DNA of 64,000 nt from Trichomonas vaginalis G3. Taxonomy: Eukaryota; Parabasalia; Trichomonadida; Trichomonadidae. Both the position numbers and the translations under genes were made by a program. Location of the stretch: the NCBI RefSeq assembly GCF_026262505.1, contig NC_067203.1, forward strand, positions 20,441,411 to 20,505,410, read 5' to 3'. Position 1 is the stretch's first letter; each line of letters starts with the position of its first letter. The notes under the pieces are model-generated. The model saw nothing but the letters and a program-made list of their open reading frames with translations, was not told the DNA's origin and made no database searches. Shown in pieces: positions 50,491-59,715 of this stretch.

Positions 50491-53115
50491 ATGAGAGAAG
50501 TCATTCGTGTTAGAGACTTTCCTCAAAGTAAAGTACAAGAAATTTCTGACGCAACAGGTATAGCATTTAATGTTACCATTGGTTACTTCAATGACTCAAG
50601 ACATAATGAAATAAAGAGATACATACCAAAAGAATGCGAAACTGTTAGAACTCTTGACTTACTTCTTGTTGAAGACCATTACATGCTAAATGAAAGATTA
50701 CCAATGACAACATATTTTATCATAAATTATAAAGAAATTCTCAAAGCTTGTGGTGGAATGAACATTGAGAAACAGATGAAGATTTATACAAAGAGAGAGA
50801 ACAAATATGTAGTTCGTTATGATAGAACAACACCGTTATGGGATGTTATGAAAACATTGTGGGAGTGCAAATATTTCGAACCTATTTCTTATGGAGAACT
50901 TTTCACATATACGACTGACTTATATAAACAGAACCTTGCACCATTTAACGATTTGACATATGCTCCAAAGTATTGTGTACAACTGAAGATGAAAGCTGAG
51001 CCAAAAGAAGTAAATAAAAATAAGTGCAAGTTCATTCCTGAGCACGTTTTCTTTGCTGACTTTGAATGTAGCACTGATGGAGTTCATAAAGCCTTTAACA
51101 TTTGTTATGACGGTGAAGATGGTTCAGTGAGTGAAAGCATTTGGGGTCAGAACTGTGCAACAGAATTTTTGGAACGACTTCCTGACAAGAGTTTAATATA
51201 TTTCCATAACCTCAGTTATGATATAAACTTCATCTTAAGACACATGACAGAAGTGAAAGGAACTCCCATCATTAAAGGTTCACGAACAATGCAAATAACT
51301 GGCTTATATAAAGGAAGGGCAATTATTATAAAAGACTCTTACAGTGTTATAAATAAGAAGCTTAAACTATTTCCTGAAATGTTTCATTTGCAGTGTGGTG
51401 AAAAGGAAGTATTTCCATACAACTGCTACAGCAGTGTTTTGTTAGCAAATGACAACAGAACTGGTGTCATATCTGAAGCGTGTAAGTTTGTAAAAGATAT
51501 TGAAACGTTCATGAAAAACATAGATTCCATCAAAGGTTGCAGAATAGATGAAAACCATTTCGATTTAGAAAAATATAGCTCATTTTATTGCAAACAGGAC
51601 GTAAGGATTTTAAGAGAAGGTTTTGTTAAGTTCCGCAATGATATATTAAAAGAATTTGATTTAAACGTTTATGATTACGTTAGCATTTGTTCAATCGCTA
51701 ACAAATTGTTTGAGAACAGAGTGTACTTCCCGAATGGAAATCTTTATGACCTCTCAAATAAACCAAGAGAATTTATTTCACGCTGTATTCAAGGTGGAAG
51801 ATGTATGCTGTCAGATAACATTAAACAAAAGAGCGAAAAGAAACTCATTGCTGATTTCGACGCTGTTTCATTATATCCATCAGCTATAGCAAGACTTTAT
51901 ACTTTAGAAGGTATTCCAAAGGTTATGAAGAAAGAAATGTTAAGCACAGAGTATCTCATGAGACATTTATTCAATGACGACCAAAAGGAACCCATTGGTG
52001 AAAAGTTTATGTCTGGCTTCTTTGTTCTCATTAAGATAACAGAGATTGGAATACATAAACACTTTCCTTTAATAGTTTGTGACCCTGAACTAAATCCAGA
52101 ACTTAACGTTCCCAGAAGTTCAAACACTTGCTGTTTAATGTATGTTGACCATATAACATTACAAGACCTCATAAAATATCAAGGTGTCAAATGTGAAGTG
52201 TTGCAAGGATACTATTACGATGGAAACAGAGATATTAGAATAAGAGATGAAGTAAAGAAGTTGTTTGAGTTAAGGTTAAAGTATAAGAAAGAAGGAAATC
52301 CTTTGCAAGAAAATATAAAGCTCATTCTGAACAGTATTTATGGCAAAACTATTCTATCTCCTATTGAGTCAAAAATAACCATAGTAAATGACAAAGATGC
52401 TATAAGATATGCCATCAGAAACTACAACCATATAGTGAAGTTCGAAGGTTTGGATGGTTCAGATAAAACTATTTTCAAGCTAACGAAAAGTATTTGCAGA
52501 CACTTTAACTTCTGTCCACTTGGTGTTAACATTCTGTCAATGTCGAAGAGAATAATGAATGAAGTATTCTGTACTGCTGAAGATATGGGACTTCAAATAT
52601 TTTACCAGGACTGTGATAGCATGCATATTTTCAATGAAGACATACCAAAGCTTGCAGCAGAGTTTAAGAAGAGATACGGTCGCGAACTTATAGGAAAGAA
52701 CCTTGGTCAATTTCATTCTGACTTCGCAGAAATAACACCTGGAAAACAAAGTTTAGCATACAAGTCAATATTTTGTGGAAAGAAGACCTACATAGACTTA
52801 CTCACTAACGATTTAAATGAAGTTGCATTCCATGCACGTTGCAAAGGTGTCAAACAAGACGTCCTTGCTTTAACAGCAAATGAAATGTTTCCTGAAGCTA
52901 TACAATGCTATTACAATGAAGATAAGAACATTCACATACCTGTTGGAACATATGACAAAGACTCTGAGTTCAGTTTAATGAAACTTTACAAAGCACTTCA
53001 TGATGGTCAAGAGATTGGATTTGACTTATGCAAGTCATGTCAACCTTGCTTTGCTGAAAAGTTTAACTTCTCAATAACGACTAAAACAAGCTTTATTCGT
53101 AAGTTGAAGTTCTGA
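50491..53115 (+). CDS. polB: protein-primed DNA polymerase B, 874 aa
   Basis: The first Met in the open frame is at 50491, three bases after the MULE duplication; the native N-terminus may lie beyond the MULE. Exonuclease motifs: FADFECS near 190 (Exo I), FHNLSYDINFIL near 243 (Exo II), YCKQDVRIL near 370 (Exo III). Polymerase motifs: IADFDAVSLYPS near 455 (A), KLILNSIYG near 612 (B), DCDSMHI near 706 (C), and KGVKQ beyond (KxY region). It has no HNH-like insert, unlike Polinton 1. It replicates the element by protein-primed strand displacement in this family. Confidence 0.9.
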   Translation: MREVIRVRDFPQSKVQEISDATGIAFNVTIGYFNDSRHNEIKRYIPKECETVRTLDLLLVEDHYMLNERLPMTTYFIINYKEILKACGGMNIEKQMKIYTKRENKYVVRYDRTTPLWDVMKTLWECKYFEPISYGELFTYTTDLYKQNLAPFNDLTYAPKYCVQLKMKAEPKEVNKNKCKFIPEHVFFADFECSTDGVHKAFNICYDGEDGSVSESIWGQNCATEFLERLPDKSLIYFHNLSYDINFILRHMTEVKGTPIIKGSRTMQITGLYKGRAIIIKDSYSVINKKLKLFPEMFHLQCGEKEVFPYNCYSSVLLANDNRTGVISEACKFVKDIETFMKNIDSIKGCRIDENHFDLEKYSSFYCKQDVRILREGFVKFRNDILKEFDLNVYDYVSICSIANKLFENRVYFPNGNLYDLSNKPREFISRCIQGGRCMLSDNIKQKSEKKLIADFDAVSLYPSAIARLYTLEGIPKVMKKEMLSTEYLMRHLFNDDQKEPIGEKFMSGFFVLIKITEIGIHKHFPLIVCDPELNPELNVPRSSNTCCLMYVDHITLQDLIKYQGVKCEVLQGYYYDGNRDIRIRDEVKKLFELRLKYKKEGNPLQENIKLILNSIYGKTILSPIESKITIVNDKDAIRYAIRNYNHIVKFEGLDGSDKTIFKLTKSICRHFNFCPLGVNILSMSKRIMNEVFCTAEDMGLQIFYQDCDSMHIFNEDIPKLAAEFKKRYGRELIGKNLGQFHSDFAEITPGKQSLAYKSIFCGKKTYIDLLTNDLNEVAFHARCKGVKQDVLALTANEMFPEAIQCYYNEDKNIHIPVGTYDKDSEFSLMKLYKALHDGQEIGFDLCKSCQPCFAEKFNFSITTKTSFIRKLKF

Positions 53116-53258
53116 GGTCATTTATTTTTGTCAGCAATGAGGTCATGAATGAGGTCATGAATGAGGTCATTTATTTTTGTCAGCAATGAGGTCATGAATG
53201 AGGTCATTTATTTTTGTCAGCAATGAGGTCATGAATGAGGTCATGAATGAGGTCATTC
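53116..53258. repeat. GAGGTCATGAAT tandem repeats
   Basis: Directly after the polymerase stop, GAGGTCAT alternates with GAAT or TTATTTTTGTCAGCAAT in about ten short units. It lies between convergent genes (polymerase and the minor capsid-like gene), as does the 97-bp repeat between other convergent genes. Confidence 0.85.
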
Positions 53259-53285
53259 GTGATAAAAATAAAGCTAGCGTAGATT

Positions 53286-54143
53286 TTACAATACTGCGAT
53301 GGTAGAGTTTAAGAGTTGTGCTTCAATGTAGAGACAGTCCTTATGGTCTGGAGGTAAGAACACTGGTGCTTTATGGTCATGAGTGGAGAACATGTCTATC
53401 CAAAACTCACGATTGAAGCCAGTTAATTTATAGTATTTAGGGTTAGGAAGTGGTGAAGTTCTTGTATGACCAATGAACTCATTTTCAACTCCCTTACTTA
53501 GGTTTGAATATAATATTGCTTGCTTTCTATCCCAAATGCCTGGAAATTTAATCTTTGAAAATTCATTTTTCCTCGGAAGCATTGCATCATAATTGAAAAC
53601 ATTCTTGAAGTCTTCACTTGGTTCAGAGATTTGAAATCTTATACGTAATGGATTTTTTTTCTCTTTAGCGACTTCATTGAATGGTGAGAATACAATGAAT
53701 TGACAGTCATGAGTTCCATCTTCATTTTCATTAAATTCATAATGAAAGTCTATAAGTTGTGGCTGACTACCTTCTTCTTTCAGTTGTGCAAGATACTCAC
53801 GTAAAGGCTGTAAAGTTTGTACTTCAATGTTGAACTTTTTCTCGAACATCTCATTAAATGAAATCATACATTGTTGCAATGTTGTATCGTCTTTAAAGTA
53901 TTTGTATATGTGAATGTTTTGGGCGCTTAAAGACTGTTCGTCATTTTCTATCTCGACTTGAAGTATAAAGTCAACCTTTCTGTAAGCACGTGTTATATAC
54001 ATAGATGTTATGCCAATGTACTTCTCTTCATTTATGTTCACAATCCAGTCTGTTGGAAACTTAAACGTTACTCTGTTCCCCTTTATTTTGACGTCAGGGT
54101 TTTCACTACTGAACGCAACAGATAAAGGTATTTGTCTATACAT
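53286..54143 (-). CDS. minor capsid-like protein 2 (FYP-W family), 285 aa
   Basis: Intact, ATG at 54143. It shares the order of signatures with the gene at 28630-29511: FKFPTDW near residue 29, a central charged section, FPGIWDR near 204, KYYKLTGF near 240, then a hydrophobic C-terminus. It is beta-rich and lacks enzyme motifs. Two related copies in one element could supply distinct capsid positions, such as penton and another minor site. The role is inferred. Confidence 0.7.
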   Translation of the reverse strand: MYRQIPLSVAFSSENPDVKIKGNRVTFKFPTDWIVNINEEKYIGITSMYITRAYRKVDFILQVEIENDEQSLSAQNIHIYKYFKDDTTLQQCMISFNEMFEKKFNIEVQTLQPLREYLAQLKEEGSQPQLIDFHYEFNENEDGTHDCQFIVFSPFNEVAKEKKNPLRIRFQISEPSEDFKNVFNYDAMLPRKNEFSKIKFPGIWDRKQAILYSNLSKGVENEFIGHTRTSPLPNPKYYKLTGFNREFWIDMFSTHDHKAPVFLPPDHKDCLYIEAQLLNSTIAVL

Positions 54144-54167
54144 TTAATTCGGATAAAAATAAACCAT

Positions 54168-54416
54168 TTACTCTTTCTTTGCTTCAGCTTCTTTAGCTTT
54201 TGCTTCAGCTTCTTCTCTAGCTTTCTTCGCCAGCAAACGTGGGTTCTTTTGTCTTCCAGCAGCTAATGCAGCAAGTTGTTTTTCACTAAGTTTTCTCTTT
54301 GGTCTTTCTGGCTTTTGTTCCTTCAGTTCGGATAAAATTTGCTCGCGAATTTCTTTCTTCAATGCTTCAACATCTATGACCCCTTGGGTCTTGTCCGTAG
54401 GGCTTGTTTGAGTCAT
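54168..54416 (-). CDS. Lys/Glu/Ala-rich helical protein, 82 aa
   Basis: Start at 54416 (MTQTSPTDKTQGV); a longer reading would need a TTG codon. The centre is very basic and Pro-containing (EQKPERPKRKLSEKQL), then RQKNPRLLAKKAREE and a charged Ala/Glu/Lys helix to the end. It resembles a histone-like or core protein by composition. No family recognised. Confidence 0.62.
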   Translation of the reverse strand: MTQTSPTDKTQGVIDVEALKKEIREQILSELKEQKPERPKRKLSEKQLAALAAGRQKNPRLLAKKAREEAEAKAKEAEAKKE

Positions 54417-54461
54417 TTGACTGCAGATAAAAAACAAAATTAAAACTTTAACCGATGTAAA

Positions 54462-54839
54462 ATGAGCTTGTCAAAATCAGAGCGAGAGTCTATTATATTA
54501 AATGACGCAAGAGGAATACAACATCCTTTCTATTACGTAAGTCAGAGTAAAGATGGTAAAATATACGTAAGAAAAAGAAAGGTTCCATTAACGAATGCAG
54601 AAAGCGACAGTATTAATGTGCATGACGGGGGTGAAGAAAAGAAGCCAGATGTACTTTCAATAACGAATCAAGAGCTTATTGCAAAGTTCGTGAATTTCAT
54701 TGAAAAACAAACCGAGTCAAAGAACCCTGACCCGCCAGTGAAAGAAGTTGAGACAAAAGAGAATGTACAGTTCATTGAAAATGTCAAGAAACAACTTCCA
54801 CCACGAATGCCAAGAAGAAGAGTGAGAATAATGAAGTAA
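54462..54839 (+). CDS. small protein with KDG-RK motif, 125 aa
   Basis: N-terminal block HPFYYVSQSKDGKIYVRKR then KVPLT. The same order (GFYIHTMKDGRVQFRKIKQ then PL) appears in the gene at 56977-57213, so the two share a small fold. The C-terminal half is charged and ends with a basic tail (RMPRRRVRIMK). Its position upstream of the major capsid protein suggests a structural or assembly function. Confidence 0.62.
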   Translation: MSLSKSERESIILNDARGIQHPFYYVSQSKDGKIYVRKRKVPLTNAESDSINVHDGGEEKKPDVLSITNQELIAKFVNFIEKQTESKNPDPPVKEVETKENVQFIENVKKQLPPRMPRRRVRIMK

Positions 54840-54866
54840 ATAGATATTTTTATCCGAATCAAAGAC

Positions 54867-56440
54867 ATGCAGAACGAACAGCTAAACGAATTTACTCCAG
54901 CAGAGCATATTCATCAGATTCGCTCATATTTCGATATCATAGACAATGCAGTTCAAATTGGTGACACTAATAGAAAATATTCTGACGCAAAGATTCCATC
55001 ACAACCTGGAACTCTAAAGATAACACATGGGTAACATTCAATCTCTCACCTCCTGGTGAAAATATGTTGGACCTTTATAATACATTCATTACGTATAAAA
55101 TGGAAGGTCAATTTATTGTAGATAAAGAAATTGGTTCAGGTTCCAATAAAACAAACCCACCAGGATTTTGGATTGGTTTCGATGACGCTTTCTATGCAGT
55201 TGCTGGATATCAAATCCTTGCAAATGGTCGTATCGTATATTCTCAAGACAACGCAAGAGAAGAAGCATATATAACTTCAAACTCACAAACTACCGAACAA
55301 ATAAAGAAAGTAGATGTTTTCTCAAAGACTCGACATGAAGATGTATGGAATCATTCGGGAACATGCAGAACAGGACAAATTGTTAGTGGTCCAATTACAG
55401 CAGGAAAATCATTTGATTTTAAGCTTCGTTTAAGAATTCCTGTTAGAAGATTCCTTCCATTAGAAGCTATTCGATTTATTCCAGCTTTTGCAGGAAACAT
55501 TCAGCTTAAAGTAAAGTTCAGTAGCGACGCATTACAATGCACATCTATATCTGTAAATGATATCATTGCTTTCAATCCAACTCTTAAAGTTGCATTTGCT
55601 TCAGATTCAAATCCACCGACAAATAAATTTGTTCCATGGAATGAACCATTCACTATGATAACGAAGGCAGTAGAAGCTAGTGGAACAGTTACTATTACAA
55701 CTGTAACCCAGCAACTATTTCGAACAAAGATGGATTTTAATGAATGTTTCATTCATCCAAAGTCATTCTCTTTAGACCCTAACATTTATACAGAACTTGT
55801 AGAACATTATACAAACGAGGCTTTATGTTTTCCTGTTAAAGTTATGGATTGGATTCCTATGGACGGTTCATTCTCAAAGAATACAGATAGTTCAAGTGCA
55901 ACATTTACAGCAGCTTATACGCCTATTAATGTTAAAAGTATTTGGGCACTATTTAGAAAGAAAGACAACTATTATGTTAATTTTGAGAACCCTAAGTTTA
56001 AATATCTTCAGCTTTCCATGGGAGCTTATGGAAATATGCCTGCAGAACCTGAAAAATCATATGGACCTGTATTTTATGAAATGGTTGCGAACGCCTGCAA
56101 TACAAACAATGATATGATAGGATTTAATGAAGATGTTATGAGGTCATTGGTGGATGATGGTAGTGTGGAACATAAATGGGATAGCTATGACAACACACAT
56201 TTCTTATGTGGTTTTCCAACAGAAGTGGACTTTTGCTTCCAGCAAGGTCAAACATCTACTGCTCCAATAACATACAAATTGTCTGTTAAAGGACCTATTG
56301 AACTAGCAACTGAAAATGTACCAAAGCCACTTATTGGATTTATGAGGGATTGTTGCTTTGCCATTCAGGTGCGTGCTAATAGCATCCCCATAATAAGATT
56401 AGATGACTATAACTTAGCTACGGACGACAGTGAGGAATAA
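54867..56440 (+). pseudogene. major capsid protein (double jelly-roll candidate), broken
   Basis: About 520 codons. Typical capsid features: GFWIGFDDAFYAV, then RVPVRRFLP-like (RIPVRRFLPLEAIRFIP) between strands, many beta segments with Asn/Asp/Pro loops, and a C-terminus FAIQVRANSIPI. Size and arrangement match Polinton major capsid proteins, which build the pseudo-hexagonal capsid lattice. About one break near the N-terminal end; a 458-codon block is open. It is flanked by small structural genes. Confidence 0.7.
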
Positions 56441-56470
56441 AGGATGAACGTTTATTTTTAAAGCTTATAA

Positions 56471-56928
56471 ATGAGTTCTTCATCAAGCTCTCGTGAACCT
56501 TCACCATCTATGAAACAAACTTTACCAAACGATTATGGAGCACCTATTGAATATTTCTTACGAGCTGCACAATGGCAAAGAGCAGTCTCACCAAGGTTAG
56601 GTGTTCCACCAGCTCCTGTCAAAAATAGCATTTGGTCAAGTCCTTATAAAGATATGGTCTCCCACTAGGTTTGCTAGCTACAGCAGGAGCAGTTATGATG
56701 TTGAAAAGAAATAAAGCAAATGTTGTAAATAATACTGAAGTAGCTGAAGTTAAACAAACTCCAACACCTTCGCCAAAACCAACGCCTTCACAAGCAAAAC
56801 CTTCAATGACTCCTGAACCTATGGAAGTACAAACTCCTGTTCAAAAGTCAACTCCTAAACCGACTCCAACATTTAAACCAGAACCTACTCCTCAAATAAA
56901 TCGTAAAACTCCTGCGTTTCCTTACTGA
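56471..56928 (+). pseudogene. membrane-anchored Pro-rich protein, broken
   Basis: A Ser-rich N-terminus, then a section with FLRAAQWQRAVSPRLGVPP, a short hydrophobic anchor (GLLATAGAVMML) followed by basic residues, and a long Pro/Thr/Lys tail with PTPSPKPTPSQ-type repeats. The arrangement suggests a single-pass protein with an extended tail. About one break. The function may relate to the virion membrane or capsid exit; this is a guess. Confidence 0.5.
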
Positions 56929-56976
56929 AAAAATAACGTTATTTTTATTTAATATTAAAATTTTTATTTGATTGAA

Positions 56977-57213
56977 ATGACAAATAAAGTCACTGAAGCA
57001 ATGAAACAAAAGTTTTTGGTAGAATACATTAAATCAGGAACTATTCCAGAAGGTTTTTACATTCATACTATGAAGGATGGTAGAGTTCAGTTTAGAAAGA
57101 TAAAGCAACCATTAGATAGAGAAGGTATATTAAGGAAGATTAAACTTCATGAGGACAACATTGCTGAACTTAAGAAGAAGTTAGAAGAGTTGGAGAAAGG
57201 AAGAGAGTTATAA
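56977..57213 (+). CDS. KDG-RK motif protein with coiled coil, 78 aa
   Basis: ATG chosen at 56977, since an upstream in-frame codon is TTG and the T-rich leader ends here. It contains GFYIHTMKDGRVQFRKIKQ (compare the 54462 gene), then a C-terminal coiled coil (IAELKKKLEELEK). The last five codons lie inside the TIR. Function unknown. Confidence 0.62.
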   Translation: MTNKVTEAMKQKFLVEYIKSGTIPEGFYIHTMKDGRVQFRKIKQPLDREGILRKIKLHEDNIAELKKKLEELEKGREL

Positions 57214-57228
57214 AGCATTGAATTCAAC

Positions 57229-57270
57229 AGGGTGAAAAAACAGGTGAAATCTCACCTCTTCACCTAAATT
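57229..57270 (-). promoter_or_regulatory. GGTGA palindromic site 5 (in right TIR)
   Basis: CAGGTGAAATCTCACCTC then TTCACCTAAAT; the mirror copy of site 1. Confidence 0.55.
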
Positions 57271-57365
57271 TATTTTTGCGCTATGTTTTCATACGTGTGA
57301 GGGTGGTGATATCATTAATTTTTAAGTTTATTTTTTATTTTATTTTTTATTTTATTTTTATATAA

Positions 57366-57692
57366 ATGACGAAAACTATTGAGATAACAAACTACAACGG
57401 TCATGAGTTCAAGAATTTGTTCTTCGTTCCTCGTGAAAATACATTCTATCAGATACGAGGGAGAAAGGGTAAAGTTAGTTTGAGCGTTTATGAAGGAATG
57501 AAGAATGGAAAGTTTATACAAGCATACGATACAAACGGTAAACGTGTTTCATTAGCTTTGTCAAAACTTACTAACATTTATTTTGACAGTGACTTTGACT
57601 CTGACGATTGGAGCGACAGCAGCGATACTGAAGAATATAAAGTATTGTGTGAAGCACAGCAATGGGAGGAGTTGCAATACTTTTGTAAGTGA
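57366..57692 (+). CDS. TIR-borne protein, 108 aa (right copy)
   Basis: Encodes the same protein as 27432-27758, in mirror position. Identity of the two copies shows that the arms are still homogenised, or that the element is young. Small beta-type domain, acidic Asp/Ser tail, function unknown. Confidence 0.75.
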   Translation: MTKTIEITNYNGHEFKNLFFVPRENTFYQIRGRKGKVSLSVYEGMKNGKFIQAYDTNGKRVSLALSKLTNIYFDSDFDSDDWSDSSDTEEYKVLCEAQQWEELQYFCK

Positions 57693-57898
57693 GAACGTTT
57701 ATTTTTTACAGTAGTGAAGTCGTTTGTGAAAACGTTAGTGAGATGAAGTGGTTGGCGGCTTTATAAATATTTAAGGTTAAGTTGGTGTTGTCGTTTGTGT
57801 TGTAAAATATACGTTAACAGTTTTGTAAAGTGTCAAATTCACATATAATGGGTAAGGAGGCGCGCAGTGCCTCAGTACACTTGTTATGTATATTAATT

Positions 57899-57903
57899 GT
57901 CCT
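57899..57903. repeat. target duplication, right (Polinton 2)
   Basis: GTCCT, matching 27221-27225. Confidence 0.75.
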
Positions 57904-58529
57904 TCCTCCAATAAAAAGTGGTACATTATTTGTTGATCGTTCTGTGAAAATTCGAAATTTAAGATACAATAGCAAATTATCTGAACGAAAAATTTTTTCT
58001 TGCTAGAATTGTAATCATTATAATTATCAATAATATTTGAAAAAAGACCGCTATAAAAGATAAAATCTTGATCGAAATGCGTAAAAACAATGAAAAGTAT
58101 CTGATTGAAGAATTCTGGAACGCTTTGGTCTAGACACCACCATATGTAACGGTTAAGAGAGAACTGTTGATCTTGCATTATAAAGTCTACTAGTGAAATT
58201 TCGTTATTCATTAATGAATACAATAATGTACCTATTTTCTTTTGTTTATTATGTGTTGATTTGTTTTGCCATTGAAAATAACATAGATATGTATCATCGG
58301 ATTCTAATGCTAAAATTTTAAAGTCGTAATAAATAACAATCCGGGTAAAAACAAGGATATTTTCGTCAAATGCATCTATTTTGTCAACAGGAAATGGTAT
58401 CTTGGAGACACAATCACCAATATCAATATTTTCAACATCTTGTTTATAAGATTTGATATTCATTAAAATTTGATATAAAAAAGTAAATTCATTGCTCAGA
58501 AAATTGAGAAAATTGAGAGTAACCGCCAA
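57899..58529 (-). pseudogene. host gene, 5' part, split by Polinton 2
   Basis: The minus-strand frame is open from beyond 58529 to the Polinton edge. The first Met codon is at 58463 (MNIKSYKQDVENIDIG), but residues upstream also look protein-like, so the native start may lie further right, close to Polinton 3. The sequence is Leu/Phe-rich with repeated helix pairs (YSGLFSNIIDNYNDY, FFVQIICYCILNFEF), suggesting an armadillo/HEAT-type host protein. It ends MYHFLLEEG at the insertion, and the 3' part is at 27012-27225. Host function unknown. Confidence 0.65.
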
Positions 58530-58588
58530 ATAAGATTTTTTAAAATAAAGAACTAAGGGTACAGTAAGGTCAGGTATGAGGGGCTTCC

Positions 58589-58603
58589 AGGGGCTGCGCC
58601 CCT
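58589..58603. repeat. GC-rich hairpin near the Polinton 3 end
   Basis: AGGGGC, a three-base loop, then GCCCCT, in an otherwise AT-rich region. A comparable GC-rich patch lies near the tips of the Polinton 2 TIRs. Confidence 0.6.
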
Positions 58604-58757
58604 TCTAGCCCTAAGAAATTTTGCCCAAGACCCAAGAGGAGGACCGAACCCCAGCCGGTGACACTTTTGTGTCGCTTTTCACAAATTATATATGTTTTCA
58701 TGCTTTGTCACTTTTCTGTCACTTTTCAGGAAAAAACATTTTTATTATTATATATAA

Positions 58758-59576
58758 ATGAATTTTACAAAACCACCGTTACCGTTCTTTGGAAATAAGA
58801 GTAAATGTAAAGATATTATATTGAGAGAACTTAAGAAACTACCGAATGGTCTAACATTTGTAGATTTGTTCGGTGGAAGTTTCTATATATCCCATTTGTG
58901 CCATACAATATTCCCAGACTCAAAGATTATATGCAATGACTTCGACAACTATATGGACCGTCTCAAACATATTCCAGACACTAACAAAATATTGAAAGAG
59001 TTAAAAGAAAAGATTCAGATAGGTAAGATGGAACGTATACCATTAGATAAGAAAAATATTGTGAGAGAGGTTTTGAAAAAAGCAGAATATATAGACTGGG
59101 ATAGTATATCTGCTAGACTATTATATAGTGGTTCTATAAGAGTTCATGACATTGAAACACTTATGTCAAAAGTTTTATATCTTAACTATACAAATGTTTT
59201 CAAAGAGGACATAGAAAAATATATTGAGGGTATAGAGTTTGTGAGATGTCATTGGACAGAGTTGTATGAAAAATATAAAGACAAGGAAAATGTTTTCTTT
59301 ATAGTGGACCCGCCGTTCTATAACACATGGGATTTTCAATACCAAGTAGACTGGACTTTGAGAGACTCTTTAGAAACTTTAGACGTTATACATAACCATC
59401 CATGCTTTTACTTTACATCCGATAAAAGTGGTTTGGAAACCGTTATGAGATGGTTAGAAGATATAAACGACTCTGAGTTTAGATATGACAAGATAGAATA
59501 TGAGAGAGGTCCTATAAACCGGAGAAAGTGTCACAATAAAGAAATTTTATTAGTAAGTAAATGTGGTTTGAAATAG
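58758..59576 (+). CDS. Dam-type N6-adenine DNA methyltransferase, 272 aa
   Basis: D12-class motifs in order: PFFGNKSK at residues 9-16 (FxGxK), FVDLFGGS at 34-41 (SAM-binding D-x-F-x-G), NDFDNY near 59-64, and FIVDPPFYNTW near 180-190 (DPP[YF] catalytic motif). The length of 272 aa fits the Dam family. It would transfer a methyl group from SAM to adenine N6 in DNA. Leader TTTTTATTATATATAAATG. As the first gene of Polinton 3 it could mark element DNA or alter host chromatin. T. vaginalis DNA has been reported to carry N6-methyladenine. Confidence 0.87.
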   Translation: MNFTKPPLPFFGNKSKCKDIILRELKKLPNGLTFVDLFGGSFYISHLCHTIFPDSKIICNDFDNYMDRLKHIPDTNKILKELKEKIQIGKMERIPLDKKNIVREVLKKAEYIDWDSISARLLYSGSIRVHDIETLMSKVLYLNYTNVFKEDIEKYIEGIEFVRCHWTELYEKYKDKENVFFIVDPPFYNTWDFQYQVDWTLRDSLETLDVIHNHPCFYFTSDKSGLETVMRWLEDINDSEFRYDKIEYERGPINRRKCHNKEILLVSKCGLK

Positions 59577-59692
59577 GACTACTTGTTTTAGGTTTTTTCC
59601 ATTGTGTCATTTATTTATTTGACGTGGCAGAAAGATATAGAGAATATGAAGATGAACCAATGCCTGCAAATGTTCAGTATATGTACTCGTAA
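59561..59692 (+). CDS. small single-pass membrane peptide, 43 aa
   Basis: Overlaps the end of the methyltransferase gene by 16 bases in another frame. MWFEIGLLVLGFFHCVIYLF is a clear transmembrane or signal-anchor helix; the rest is a short charged tail. Probably translated from the same transcript. Function unknown. Confidence 0.5.
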   Translation: MWFEIGLLVLGFFHCVIYLFDVAERYREYEDEPMPANVQYMYS

Positions 59693-59715
59693 GAGATATT
59701 TTTATCTAATATTAA

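Larger units (their letters stand above)
27226..57898. mobile_element. Polinton/Maverick element 2 (broken, with nested insertions)
   Basis: A 30.7-kb interval, about 21.7 kb without the inserted mariner (32212-33516) and MULE (42824-50479). TIRs are about 690-700 bp and nearly identical. Parts: packaging ATPase, integrase with chromodomain-like tail, polymerase B with upstream terminal-protein-like gene, major capsid protein, two related minor-capsid-like proteins, fibre, two KilA-N-type proteins and small structural genes. About four genes are broken apart from those hit by the insertions. It sits inside a host gene. Confidence 0.92.
57197..57898 (-). repeat. Polinton 2 right TIR, about 702 bp
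   Basis: The complement of 27226-27916 plus one extra 11-base AT unit. It carries the second copy of the 108-codon gene. Confidence 0.9.

Noticed and set aside
57777-57898. C-terminal end of the host gene's open frame inside the TIR
   Set aside because: The frame merely reads through into Polinton 2; the true continuation of the host gene is at 27012-27225.
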